Positions 25,731-33,308 of a stretch of DNA of 64,000 nucleotides are shown here, in pieces (within the stretch, counting starts at the first letter, position 1; every line of letters begins with the position of its first letter). Below the pieces are notes generated by a model. The model was not told the origin of the DNA. It saw nothing but the letters and a program-made list of their open reading frames with translations, and made no database searches. Origin of the DNA: Paraburkholderia sp. BL21I4N1 (lineage in GTDB: Bacteria > Pseudomonadota > Gammaproteobacteria > Burkholderiales > Burkholderiaceae); NCBI RefSeq assembly GCF_002973525.1, contig NZ_PVEN01000001.1, positions 310,001 through 374,000 of the forward strand, in the 5' to 3' direction. Both the position numbers and the translations under genes were made by a program.

Positions 25731-26501
25731 CTACGGCGCTGGATTCAACAGCGTTTTATCCGACGCATAGGGATCTTCCGCGTGCACCACCACGGCGGTG
25801 ATGTTGTCGCGACCTCCCCGTGCTAGTGCCAGCGCGATCAATTCCTCCGATGCCGTGTCGCCGGCAGCCGTAGTTAGCACGGTGAGTATTTCATTGTCAT
25901 CAACCTCGTTGCTGAGTCCATCGCTGCACAGCAGAAAGATGTCGCCGTCCGCGACTTCAATGGCATCGTCGTCGAGTTCGAGCGAATCCGTGGCGCCGAC
26001 CGCGCGAGTGATCATATGTTGCGCGGGATGATGGCGCGCCTCTTCTTCGGTAATCACGCCGAGCGACTTGAGCTGTTCCACCTGACTATGATCGCGCGTG
26101 AGTTGGCGCAGGCTGCCTTCGCGCGCCAGATATAGACGGCTGTCGCCGGCCCACACGTAAGCGCAGAAGCGGTCGCACGCAATCATCGCCACGACCGTGC
26201 TGCCGATACGCTGCACCTGGCGACGCGCGGCTTCGTCCCTGAGTTGGCGGTTCGCGGCCTGCAGGCGCGCACGCGCATCGGCGACGCACGTCTTCATGCT
26301 GACGGTCGAGGCGAGCCGGCTCAGCGTGTCGATCACGAGGCGGCTCGCCAGATCGCCGACCGCGTGCCCGCCCATGCCGTCGGCGACGGCCCAGCGTCCG
26401 AGTTCGGGCTGGTCGAGGCAGGCATCTTCGTTGATCTCGCGGACGCGTCCGGCGTCGGAACGGGCGGACGACGTCCAGCGAAAGGGGCTGGCACAGGTCA
26501 C
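25731..26501 (-). CDS. PP2C-family Ser/Thr protein phosphatase
   Basis: This 256-residue cytoplasmic phosphatase has all main PPM motifs: RSDAGRVREINEDAC, AVADGMGGHAVGD, GDSRLYLAREG, LCSDGLSNEVDDNEI and GGRDNITAVVV, including the aspartates that hold two metal ions. It should reverse phosphorylation by the kinase at 8411. It lies 5 bp downstream of precursor E on the same strand, so phosphatase and precursor share a sigma-54 promoter. That would link activation of precursor genes to removal of phosphoryl groups, a built-in feedback. It converges with the activator gene (5 bp between stops). Confidence 0.9.
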   Translation of the reverse strand: MTCASPFRWTSSARSDAGRVREINEDACLDQPELGRWAVADGMGGHAVGDLASRLVIDTLSRLASTVSMKTCVADARARLQAANRQLRDEAARRQVQRIGSTVVAMIACDRFCAYVWAGDSRLYLAREGSLRQLTRDHSQVEQLKSLGVITEEEARHHPAQHMITRAVGATDSLELDDDAIEVADGDIFLLCSDGLSNEVDDNEILTVLTTAAGDTASEELIALALARGGRDNITAVVVHAEDPYASDKTLLNPAP

Positions 26502-26506
26502 AACGG

Positions 26507-26794
26507 CTACACCGTATCGTTTCTGCTGCGTGCGTCGGGGGAAACGTTGATGTTCGAATTCGCGCCGGTATTGTGGACGTCGACCGACTGGAACTGGTTG
26601 ATCATCTGGTTAGCATAGAAGTTGTTGGACACCTCGTACAGGTTGACGACCGGACCAATGCTCGGCGTTTCCCGCACATAAGGTTGAATCCAGCCATATA
26701 CCCACGGCGCGCCGCCGCCGCCGCGGATCGCCGCCATCGCTTTACGGTCGAGCGCGAGGTTGAGCGTGAGGTCGTTCACTGTGATGGAAGCCAT
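26507..26794 (-). CDS. double-glycine leader precursor peptide E
   Basis: This 95-residue precursor has the leader MASITVNDLTLNLALD...AMAAIRGG (residues 1-26), the most diverged of the five but with the same spacing. The core starts GGAPWVYGWIQPYV, is Asn/Val-rich with aromatic residues, has no cysteine and contains a late NSNINV motif like the C-terminal ends of C and D. ATG 26794 is set by GGAGA (26799-26804). Starts further upstream would lie near or before the predicted transcript start. PP2C follows after 5 bp. Cleavage and export by the C39 transporter are inferred. Confidence 0.83.
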   Translation of the reverse strand: MASITVNDLTLNLALDRKAMAAIRGGGGAPWVYGWIQPYVRETPSIGPVVNLYEVSNNFYANQMINQFQSVDVHNTGANSNINVSPDARSRNDTV

Positions 26795-26855
26795 ATCGTT
26801 CTCCGGTTGGCCGCGTGCGTCATGCGCGTTGTTAACTGGGATTTGAACTCGATGG

Positions 26856-26871
26856 TGCAAGGGTTATGCCA
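26856..26871 (-). promoter_or_regulatory. sigma-54 (-24/-12) promoter for precursor E and PP2C
   Basis: On the minus strand TGGCAT-AACCC-TTGCA matches the consensus at all but one position of the two elements, with GG and GC 12 bp apart. The predicted start is near 26844, about 50 nt before the precursor start. The promoter sequence differs from those of C and D outside the core, so it is an independent match rather than a recent duplicate. Confidence 0.8.
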
Positions 26872-26893
26872 ATGAGCGGCGGCGTTCGACGTT

Positions 26894-27082
26894 GTGTCCG
26901 CAACGGGTTGGTGGCTGGGCGATTGCGCTCCTCAGCCCAAACTGCAAGGCGATGTGCGGTGCGTTAGAGGTCGGCTTTCGGCCAACAAGCGCGAGCGCGA
27001 ACCGGTGTGGGACCCAACACTTCGAAACGGCGGGTAGCGCTTCGCCAGTGTCCGCTCTGTTACCCCGTAACGTGTCCGCAAC
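26894..27082. promoter_or_regulatory. repeated GTGTCCGCAAC motifs, candidate activator sites
   Basis: GTGTCCGCAAC occurs at 26894-26904 and 27072-27082, with a shorter GTGTCCGC at 27049-27056. They lie in the 384-bp space between the divergent sigma-54 promoters of precursor E and the LRAT gene. GTTAC-CCC-GTAAC, a 5-3-5 palindrome, lies just before the second copy. Sigma-54 activators bind 80-200 bp upstream, so these could be enhancer sites for the activator at 24373. No other gene is seen in 26795-27257. Confidence 0.35.
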
Positions 27083-27199
27083 AGCGTGACACGCACCAAC
27101 ATTTCGCATCGAATTCTGTTGGCTCGACACGCACACATTGCCCCGCCGAATCGCCGTGGGTATGGCGTTGTGCCCTTTAAACAAAGGCTTCGCCGCGCA

Positions 27200-27215
27200 T
27201 GGCCCGGATCATGCA
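27200..27215 (+). promoter_or_regulatory. sigma-54 (-24/-12) promoter for the LRAT-domain gene
   Basis: TGGCCC-GGATC-ATGCA has GG (27201-27202) and GC (27213-27214) 12 bp apart and matches the consensus except at three positions. The predicted start near 27226 lies 32 nt before ATG 27258 and excludes the upstream in-frame start at 27138. Confidence 0.65.
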
Positions 27216-27257
27216 AAAGCTCTCGCAACAGTGTTGGAAATTGATGCGAGGCCAGCC

Positions 27258-27761
27258 ATGAACACCTACCTTCTCCCGACGAATCACGCAGCCAGCGAAG
27301 AAGCGTCCACCATCGACCTGCCGATCGGCGCGCACCTCGTCACGCAACGCCGGGGTTACGAACATCACGGCATCTATGTCGGCAACGGCCGCGTGGTGCA
27401 CTACGCGGGCTTCGCAAGCTCGACGCATCGCGGTCCGGTGGAAGAAGTGGAACTAGAACGCTTCGCCGCCGGCCATCCGCTGACGGTTCGCGCTACGCCG
27501 TCCGCCCGCTATGTCGGCGACGAAGCGGTGAGCCGCGCGCGTTCCCGTCTCGGTGAAAACCGTTACCGCCTGCTGACCAACAATTGCGAACACTTTTGCG
27601 CATGGTGCCTGCTCGGCGAAAGCCGTAGCGAACAGGTGCATTGCTGCTTGCGTCATCCGCGTGCCGGCATGCAAACGCTGGTGTGCCTCGTGAAGGCTTT
27701 TGTCGAAAGTGGCAACCGGGGTGTTCAGACTGCCGCCCGACTCGGCGCGCAACTGGCGTGA
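27258..27761 (+). CDS. LRAT-domain (NlpC/P60-like) cysteine enzyme
   Basis: This 167-residue protein has the permuted papain-like LRAT fold. The catalytic set is visible: H37 in EHHGIYVGNGRVVHYAG, a second histidine H48, and C110 in NNCEHFCAWC. LRAT-domain enzymes transfer or hydrolyse acyl groups on lipids or proteins; bacterial members are mostly uncharacterised. No signal peptide is seen, so it is probably cytoplasmic or membrane-associated. Its sigma-54 promoter ties it to the precursor regulon, suggesting acylation or deacylation of a precursor or lipid, which is inference. The start is fixed by the promoter and a GAGG at 27247-27250. Confidence 0.83.
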   Translation: MNTYLLPTNHAASEEASTIDLPIGAHLVTQRRGYEHHGIYVGNGRVVHYAGFASSTHRGPVEEVELERFAAGHPLTVRATPSARYVGDEAVSRARSRLGENRYRLLTNNCEHFCAWCLLGESRSEQVHCCLRHPRAGMQTLVCLVKAFVESGNRGVQTAARLGAQLA

Positions 27762-27814
27762 GCGCATCACACGGAATTCAGATTTCAGAGATCGAACGTT
27801 TTGAGGAGAGCATC

Positions 27815-28066
27815 ATGGTTGCCGCAGAAAAGACCTTGCACTGGGCTGTCGACAAATGGCTCGCCCCGACCCCGTCGATGCCCGCCCGCGTCGTGCGGTT
27901 TTGCCACCGCGCTTCGCATCAGCGCTATGTCTGCGTGGAAGCGTTGCGGCCAGGCGGCTTGCTGTCGATCTTCTTCTTTCGCCACGACGACGGCTCGTGG
28001 AACGTGTTCCCGCCGCAAGCCGAGCGGCCGGCCATGAACGGCCATCGCCGGGCGGCGCTTTCCTAA
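27815..28066 (+). CDS. small hypothetical protein downstream of the LRAT gene
   Basis: This 83-residue protein has no recognised family. It starts MVAAEKTLHWAVDKWLAP, has a central beta-rich stretch (VRFCHRASHQRYVCVEALRPG) and a hydrophobic LLSIFFFRHDDG segment, and ends basic. ATG 27815 follows GAGGAG by 6 bp, a strong site. The gene lies 53 bp after the LRAT gene on the same strand and is probably cotranscribed, hence a candidate partner or regulatory subunit. It ends in a 4-bp overlap with the convergent LysR gene, marking the right edge of the accessory locus. Confidence 0.7.
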   Translation: MVAAEKTLHWAVDKWLAPTPSMPARVVRFCHRASHQRYVCVEALRPGGLLSIFFFRHDDGSWNVFPPQAERPAMNGHRRAALS

Positions 28067-28941
28067 CTGGAGGGTTGGGCTGCCGCTTCCGTGACGATCC
28101 ACTGGCTGAACAGCAGCATGGCCGGCGTCATCGGTTTGCCCTTCAGACAGGTCAGCCAATAGCTGCCCGCGTGGACCTCGACATCGAATGGGCGCACCAG
28201 CCGCCCTGTGTTGATCTCATGACCGAACATCAGTGCGGGCGCGAGCGCGATCCCCGCGCCCTGCATGGCCGCTTCCACCATCAAGCGCGATGAATCGAAC
28301 ACCGGCCCGCGAACCGGCCGTGGCGGAATGCCGGCCGCGTTGAACCAGTTCATCCAGTCGTCGCTGCGATAGGAGCGCAGCAAGGTTTCGTCGACGAGAT
28401 CGGCGGGCTTCGACAGACGCCGGGCAATCTCGGGCGCGCACAGCAGCGACAGCGGCGCATCGAGCAGGCGCGTGGCGAGCGAACCGGGCCACGTGCCGTC
28501 GCCGAAACGGATCGCGAAGTCGAGGCCTTCGGTGGCGAGATCGACCAGGTTGTTGTTCGTCTGCAGTCGCAGTTCGACAAACGGATGCGCGTCGCGGAAC
28601 GACTTGAGGCGCGGCATCAGCCAGCCGACCGCAAACGTGCCCACCACGCCGACCGTCAACACTTCATGGAAGTGGCCGCCTTCGAACTGCTTGAGTACCG
28701 CTTCGATGCGATCGAACGCGTCGGTCAGGACCGGACGCAGCGCGAGACCTTCGTCGGTCATGGCGAGGCCGCGCGGCAGGCGCTTGAAAAGCGCGGTGCC
28801 GAGACGCTCTTCCAGTGTTCTGACCTGCTGGCTCACGGCCGCCTGGGTCACGTTCAATTCGAGCGCCGCGCGCGTGAAACTCAAGTGTCGGGCCGACGAT
28901 TCGAAGGCCCGTAGCGCGTTCAACGGCAGATAAGGTCGCAT
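28063..28941 (-). CDS. LysR-family regulator, AmpR/PenR/GcvA-like
   Basis: This 292-residue regulator has an N-terminal winged helix-turn-helix (LPLNALRAFESSARHLSFTRAA) and a LysR substrate-binding domain. The N-terminus with LNALRAFE and the divergent beta-lactamase gene 99 bp away match the AmpR/PenR arrangement, in which the regulator responds to cell-wall fragments during beta-lactam stress. It could instead be a generic GcvA-like regulator. Binding would be in the shared 99-bp region, where an inverted repeat is visible. Confidence 0.85.
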   Translation of the reverse strand: MRPYLPLNALRAFESSARHLSFTRAALELNVTQAAVSQQVRTLEERLGTALFKRLPRGLAMTDEGLALRPVLTDAFDRIEAVLKQFEGGHFHEVLTVGVVGTFAVGWLMPRLKSFRDAHPFVELRLQTNNNLVDLATEGLDFAIRFGDGTWPGSLATRLLDAPLSLLCAPEIARRLSKPADLVDETLLRSYRSDDWMNWFNAAGIPPRPVRGPVFDSSRLMVEAAMQGAGIALAPALMFGHEINTGRLVRPFDVEVHAGSYWLTCLKGKPMTPAMLLFSQWIVTEAAAQPSS

Positions 28942-28950
28942 GACGAAGTC

Positions 28951-28981
28951 ATAAGTTTTTCTTGGGAGTCGTCTAACTTAT
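28951..28981. promoter_or_regulatory. inverted repeat in the LysR/beta-lactamase divergent region
   Basis: ATAAGTT (28951-28957) and AACTTAT (28975-28981) form a perfect 7-bp inverted repeat 17 bp apart, between the two divergent starts. The position suits a LysR-type operator controlling both genes; the assignment is inference. Confidence 0.45.
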
Positions 28982-29040
28982 CATCGTTTGTCAGCGCGCG
29001 GCGGAAAACCGATAGTTGCGGCTTCACATAAGGAGCGGCA

Positions 29041-29979
29041 ATGATCACGAGACGGAAATTCGCGGGCGCGATGCTGGGTGTGTCGATAGCTGGCGTTGCG
29101 GTTGGCAGCGTGGGCGCGTTCGGCAAGGCGGCGCCGAAAACGGGCAACGCGCCGCCGGAACGGGAACTGGCGAAAGCGGAAACGATCCGCCGGCGGCTCG
29201 CGCGGATCGAGGCGGAAAGCGGCGGCCGGCTCGGTGTATCGATCGTCGATACGACCTCGGGTCTGCACGCCGGCCTGCGCACCGACGAGCGTTTTCCGAT
29301 GTGCAGCACGTTCAAGGTGCTGGCAGCGGGCGCGGTGCTGACGCGCGTGGATCGCGGTCAGGAGTCGCTCGCGCGTCGCATCGTTTTCTCGCAGCGCGAC
29401 GTGGTGCCGAACTCGCCGGCCACGAGCCGGCATACGCGTGAGCGAACCGGCGAAGCGGGCATGAGCATCGCCGATTTGTGCAAGGCGGCGATCACGCTGA
29501 GCGACAACACGGCAGCCAATCTGTTGCTAAGCACGTTCGGCGGTCCGGCCGGATTGACCGCATTTGCGCGTGATCTCGGCGACGGCATTACGCGTCTGGA
29601 TCGCATCGAGCCGACGCTCAACGAAGCGATTCCCGGCGATCCGCGCGACACCAGCACGCCGAATGCGATGCTTGGCAACTTGCGCGAACTGGTGCTCGGC
29701 GAGCATTTGTCTGCATCCTCTCGGGCGCAACTCCTTGCGTGGCTAGTGGCGAATGAAACCGGCGGCGCGCGGATTCGCGCGAAGCTGCCGCAGGATTGGG
29801 GCGTCGGCGACAAGACTGGTACCGGCGATCATGGCACGGCCAACGACATCGCGATTCTGTGGCCGCCTGGACGCGGGCCGGTGCTGGTGGCGGTTTATCT
29901 CACCGGAACGGATGGCGACGCGGCGCGCTGCAATGCGGCCATTGCGCAGGTGGGGGCGTTGGTGGTGCAGTCCGTTTGA
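29041..29979 (+). CDS. bla: class A beta-lactamase (PenA-like), probable Tat substrate
   Basis: This 312-residue serine beta-lactamase should open beta-lactam rings in the periplasm. Class A motifs are intact: nucleophile in CSTFK (about residue 89, with Cys just before it as in Burkholderia PenA), SDN (about 154), omega-loop EPTLNEAIPGD with the general base, and DKTGTGDHG. The N-terminus MITRRKFAGAMLGVS has a twin-arginine pair before a hydrophobic stretch, suggesting folded export by Tat. ATG 29041 follows AAGGAG. Regulation by the divergent LysR gene is likely. The resistance spectrum cannot be read from sequence alone. Confidence 0.92.
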   Translation: MITRRKFAGAMLGVSIAGVAVGSVGAFGKAAPKTGNAPPERELAKAETIRRRLARIEAESGGRLGVSIVDTTSGLHAGLRTDERFPMCSTFKVLAAGAVLTRVDRGQESLARRIVFSQRDVVPNSPATSRHTRERTGEAGMSIADLCKAAITLSDNTAANLLLSTFGGPAGLTAFARDLGDGITRLDRIEPTLNEAIPGDPRDTSTPNAMLGNLRELVLGEHLSASSRAQLLAWLVANETGGARIRAKLPQDWGVGDKTGTGDHGTANDIAILWPPGRGPVLVAVYLTGTDGDAARCNAAIAQVGALVVQSV

Positions 29980-30034
29980 CCAGACTGGGGTGTGGAAAAC
30001 TGCAGGGATTGAAGCGAGGGGTGTGGCGTTGAAG

Positions 30035-30071
30035 CGATTGAGCGAGGCCGGTTATGCGCCTCGCTCAATCG
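30035..30071. terminator. bidirectional hairpin between bla and the TehA-like gene
   Basis: A perfect 14-bp inverted repeat (CGATTGAGCGAGGC / GCCTCGCTCAATCG) with a 9-nt loop lies between two convergent genes, with no long U-run. It probably ends transcription from both sides. Confidence 0.65.
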
Positions 30072-30093
30072 GCTGCCGTGAATATTTGGCGGT

Positions 30094-31107
30094 TTAGTGG
30101 CACTTTGCGATTTTCGAACCGACCGGCACTTGTGCCGCCGACGGAGCCCGTGCGGCAGCCGGCGGAAGCAGCTTGCCTTGCACCAGCAAGCTCACCGTCT
30201 TCACCGCCAGAATGCCGATGATCACGTTCGCGGCGATAAACAGAATCGGTGCAGCCCATTCGATCGGACCCGTCGCACCGCGTTCGACCATCCGGGCAGC
30301 CATTGTCGGCAGTGCGGCTACGCCGAAACTGAAGGCCCAGTAACCGGGTGCGAAGGCTTGCTGGCGGATCCACGGCAGCAGGCGCAGCAGCATCACGGCC
30401 TGGTAGAGACCATAACCGAGCAACATCAGTGCGAACAGATCCGGCGTACCGCTGGTCAGGCTCAGGTAGGCCACGCCGCCGACAACCGGCGGGGCAAGCT
30501 GAATGCCGAGCACGGGGCGCAACGCGGCCGGCAGCGGTTCGAGCACGGCGGCGCGGTGCAGCAGCATCGATTCAATGGCGAGCCATGAAAACAGGCCTGC
30601 GCCGAAAAACAGTACGCCGAGTTGATGAAAACCGAACGAGGCCGCCGCCGTACCCGCAACGAAGCTCGATGCGACACTCGGCAGGTACATGGCGGGCGTG
30701 GTCAGTTCAGGGTTACGGCCGCCTTTCCAGAGCCGTCCGTGCAGATAAGCACCGAGAGCCAGTTGCCCCACCATGGCCGCGCCGAATACACCGAGCGCCA
30801 ACCGATGCTCATAAGGCTGCAGCAGTTGCGCGGCCAGCAGGCTCGACACCGGCACGAGCGCCGCGAACGACGACTGCACCGGGTGCTGCATTTCGGCGCG
30901 TGCTTCGTCGGCATTCGTCAGCCATTTACGTCCGTACGCCACCAGCACGGCCAGCCAGACGGCCAGCGCGACGGCCGTCATCAACGGTCCGATTTCGGCG
31001 GGCAGGTCCCACACCTTGATCGCCACGCGCCACAGATTGGCAAGCGCCAGCGCGCCCACCGCGATACCGAAGAAACTCACTGGAATCGTCCCACGATTGC
31101 CGTTCAT
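30094..31107 (-). CDS. tehA: TehA/SLAC1-family membrane protein
   Basis: This 337-residue protein has about ten hydrophobic helices, characteristic of the C4-dicarboxylate transporter/tellurite-resistance TehA and plant SLAC1 anion channel family. The repeated helix pairs with Gly-rich turns and a phenylalanine-containing pore segment (ASFGFHQLGVLFFGAG) fit this fold. ATG 31107 is preferred over the GTG one codon earlier because GGAGG lies 7 bp before it. The likely role is anion or weak-acid efflux; tellurite resistance is often only an artefact of the name. It stands alone between bla and the lyase operon. Confidence 0.78.
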   Translation of the reverse strand: MNGNRGTIPVSFFGIAVGALALANLWRVAIKVWDLPAEIGPLMTAVALAVWLAVLVAYGRKWLTNADEARAEMQHPVQSSFAALVPVSSLLAAQLLQPYEHRLALGVFGAAMVGQLALGAYLHGRLWKGGRNPELTTPAMYLPSVASSFVAGTAAASFGFHQLGVLFFGAGLFSWLAIESMLLHRAAVLEPLPAALRPVLGIQLAPPVVGGVAYLSLTSGTPDLFALMLLGYGLYQAVMLLRLLPWIRQQAFAPGYWAFSFGVAALPTMAARMVERGATGPIEWAAPILFIAANVIIGILAVKTVSLLVQGKLLPPAAARAPSAAQVPVGSKIAKCH

Positions 31108-31265
31108 CACCGTACCTCCGACTGTCGTTGCGACGCGCTCCGATGTTCTGGCCTACGCGTTCGATGACGTACTGTAAAAGGCGGCGGCATAGCCGTAAAC
31201 GCGGGAAAAGCTCAACAAATCGCGCAAGCGTCTCAAGGTGGATCGGGGCATCGCGGGCCGCCCGC

Positions 31266-32090
31266 TCAGGGCAGATGACGCTCCGGCTCGCCCGTGTACG
31301 TGTAGTCCATCTGACGCGGCATCGGCCCTTTGTTGCGCTCATGGCGTCCGCGCTGTTCCCACGCGTGCGACAGAATCCCGACCGCACGCGACAGGCAGAA
31401 AACGCCACGCGCCAGTTCCGGCGCGAAACCGAGTTCGGCGTAGATCACCGCAGTCGCGCCGTCGATATTCATCGGCACGGGTTTGCTCTTGCGGCGCTGG
31501 AGCAGCGCCTCGATGCCGCGCGCGATCGTCGCATAGCGTCCGCTGATGTGCCCCTCGGCGACGCTCGCGTCGACCAGCGCAAGCAGTCGCACCGCGCGCG
31601 GATCGACCGGATGGAAACGGTGGCCGAAACCGGGCAGATATTTGCCGTGCGCCGTGGTGAAGGCATCCACGCCTTGTTCGACCGCGTGTTCCAGCGTCGC
31701 GCCCGCTTCCATCAGTGCGCCGATCGAGTCGTACAGCTCGACCGCCTGCTGTCCGGCGCCGCCGTGCACGTCGTCCAGCGCGTTGATCGCCGAGGCCATC
31801 GCGCCGTTCAAGGGCAGGCCGCAACTGGTCGCCATCCGCGAAATCGCAATGGAAGGCGCATGGGGGCCATGATCGACGGAAGCCACCAGCGCGGCTTCGA
31901 ACAAACGCGCCTGCGCCGCGTCGGGCAATTCGCCGCGCAGCATCAGCCATATCATCTGCGGAAAGCTGACGTTGCCGATCAGCTCCTGAATCGGAAAGCC
32001 GCGCACCTTGATCGACCCCGGGTGGATGTCGATGATGGCGGTGCTCCAATAGTCGGCGGCGAGCCTGGCCGCGTCGAATGTTTGCGTCAT
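31266..32090 (-). CDS. citrate synthase-like citryl-CoA/acyl-CoA lyase
   Basis: This 274-residue enzyme is shorter than citrate synthase (about 430) but has its active-site segment GKYLPGFGHRFHPVDPRA with catalytic histidine and arginine. Databases usually call such proteins citryl-CoA lyase. It should cleave a 3-hydroxyacyl-CoA such as citramalyl- or citryl-CoA into acetyl-CoA and a keto acid, or run in reverse. The CoA-transferase gene ends 2 bp upstream on the same strand, so one activates a hydroxy-acid as its CoA ester and the other cleaves it. The substrate is inference. Confidence 0.8.
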   Translation of the reverse strand: MTQTFDAARLAADYWSTAIIDIHPGSIKVRGFPIQELIGNVSFPQMIWLMLRGELPDAAQARLFEAALVASVDHGPHAPSIAISRMATSCGLPLNGAMASAINALDDVHGGAGQQAVELYDSIGALMEAGATLEHAVEQGVDAFTTAHGKYLPGFGHRFHPVDPRAVRLLALVDASVAEGHISGRYATIARGIEALLQRRKSKPVPMNIDGATAVIYAELGFAPELARGVFCLSRAVGILSHAWEQRGRHERNKGPMPRQMDYTYTGEPERHLP

Positions 32091-32092
32091 GG

Positions 32093-33292
32093 TCAGATCA
32101 CTCCTTCGGCGCGCAGTTGGTCGATGTGCGCGTCGTCGTAGCCGAGCGCGCCGAGTTGTTCGCGGGTATGCGCCGAAAGGACTGGCGCAGGGGTGGCGGG
32201 CGCGGTATCCGCGTCATGCAGACGGAAACCCGCGCGCGTCACGCGTTGCCGGTCGGTGTCTTGCGTGCCGGCAAATTCGCGGATAAACGCGCGCGATTCC
32301 AGATGCGGATGCGCGAGAATTTCCGGCACCGACATCACGCGGCCGGCCGGCACGCCCGCTTCGAAGCACTTCGCTTCCCAGTTCGAGGCGCTGTCGTTCG
32401 CGAGGGCGGCTTCGATCTCCGCCTTCAACGCCGCGCGATTCACCTTGCGCGCATTGCGTTCGGCGAAGCGCGGATCGTCGAGCAGGTCCGCGCGGCCGAT
32501 CAGTTCGCACAGGCTCGCGAACTGTTTGTTTTCGTTGGCCGCGATATTGAGCGGGCCGTCGCCGGTCTTGAAGGTGCCCGAGGGCGCCGCAGTGAAATTC
32601 TCGTTGCCCATCGGCGTCGGCGTGACACCGGCGTTCAGGTAGTTCGACACGACCCAACCCATGGTCGCGAGCGTGGCTTCGAGCATCGACACGTCGAGCA
32701 TGCGGCCGTGTCCGGTGGTCCGCGCGTCGAGCAGCGCCGCGCAAATGCCGAACGCGGCGGTGAGGCCGCCCACGGTGTCCGACACCGGATAGCCGACGCG
32801 TAACGGTGCGCTGTCGGCGTCGCCGGTCACGCTCATCACACCGGAAATGCCTTGAATGATCTGATCGTAGGCCGGGCGCTTCGCGAACTCGCCGTCCATG
32901 CCGAAGCCGGAGATCGCGCAATACACGAGCTTCGGATTGACCTCGCGCAGCGCGTCGAAATCGAGCCCGAGGCGCGTCATCACGCCGGGCCGGAAATTTT
33001 CGACGAGCACGTCGGCGGTCTTGACGAGCTCACGCAGAATTTCCTTGCCGCGCGGATCTTTCAGATTGAGCGTGACGGACTGCTTGCCCGCGTTGACCGC
33101 GACGAACGAGGCGCCCATGTTGCGCGCCGACGCTTCCTTGTCGGCGCCCAGCCGTCGCGCGAGATCGCCGCCTTCGGGATGCTCGACCTTGATTACTTCG
33201 GCGCCGAGCAGCGCGAGTTGATAAGCGCAAAACGGCCCCGCCAATACATTCGATAAGTCCAGTACGCGGACTCCAGCCAATGGCAGCGTCAT
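32093..33292 (-). CDS. CaiB/BaiF class III CoA-transferase
   Basis: This 399-residue enzyme starts with the family hallmark LAGVRVLDLSNVLAGPFCAYQLA and has VENFRPGVMTRLGLD and the region with the catalytic aspartate (AYDQIIQGISGVMSVTGD). It transfers CoA from a donor such as succinyl-CoA to an organic acid. It lies between the MFS importer (16 bp upstream gene) and the lyase (2 bp downstream), which fits uptake, CoA activation and C-C cleavage of one imported hydroxy-acid. Length and motifs are normal. Confidence 0.88.
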   Translation of the reverse strand: MTLPLAGVRVLDLSNVLAGPFCAYQLALLGAEVIKVEHPEGGDLARRLGADKEASARNMGASFVAVNAGKQSVTLNLKDPRGKEILRELVKTADVLVENFRPGVMTRLGLDFDALREVNPKLVYCAISGFGMDGEFAKRPAYDQIIQGISGVMSVTGDADSAPLRVGYPVSDTVGGLTAAFGICAALLDARTTGHGRMLDVSMLEATLATMGWVVSNYLNAGVTPTPMGNENFTAAPSGTFKTGDGPLNIAANENKQFASLCELIGRADLLDDPRFAERNARKVNRAALKAEIEAALANDSASNWEAKCFEAGVPAGRVMSVPEILAHPHLESRAFIREFAGTQDTDRQRVTRAGFRLHDADTAPATPAPVLSAHTREQLGALGYDDAHIDQLRAEGVI

Positions 33293-33308
33293 GTCAAAAG
33301 CCTCTGGT

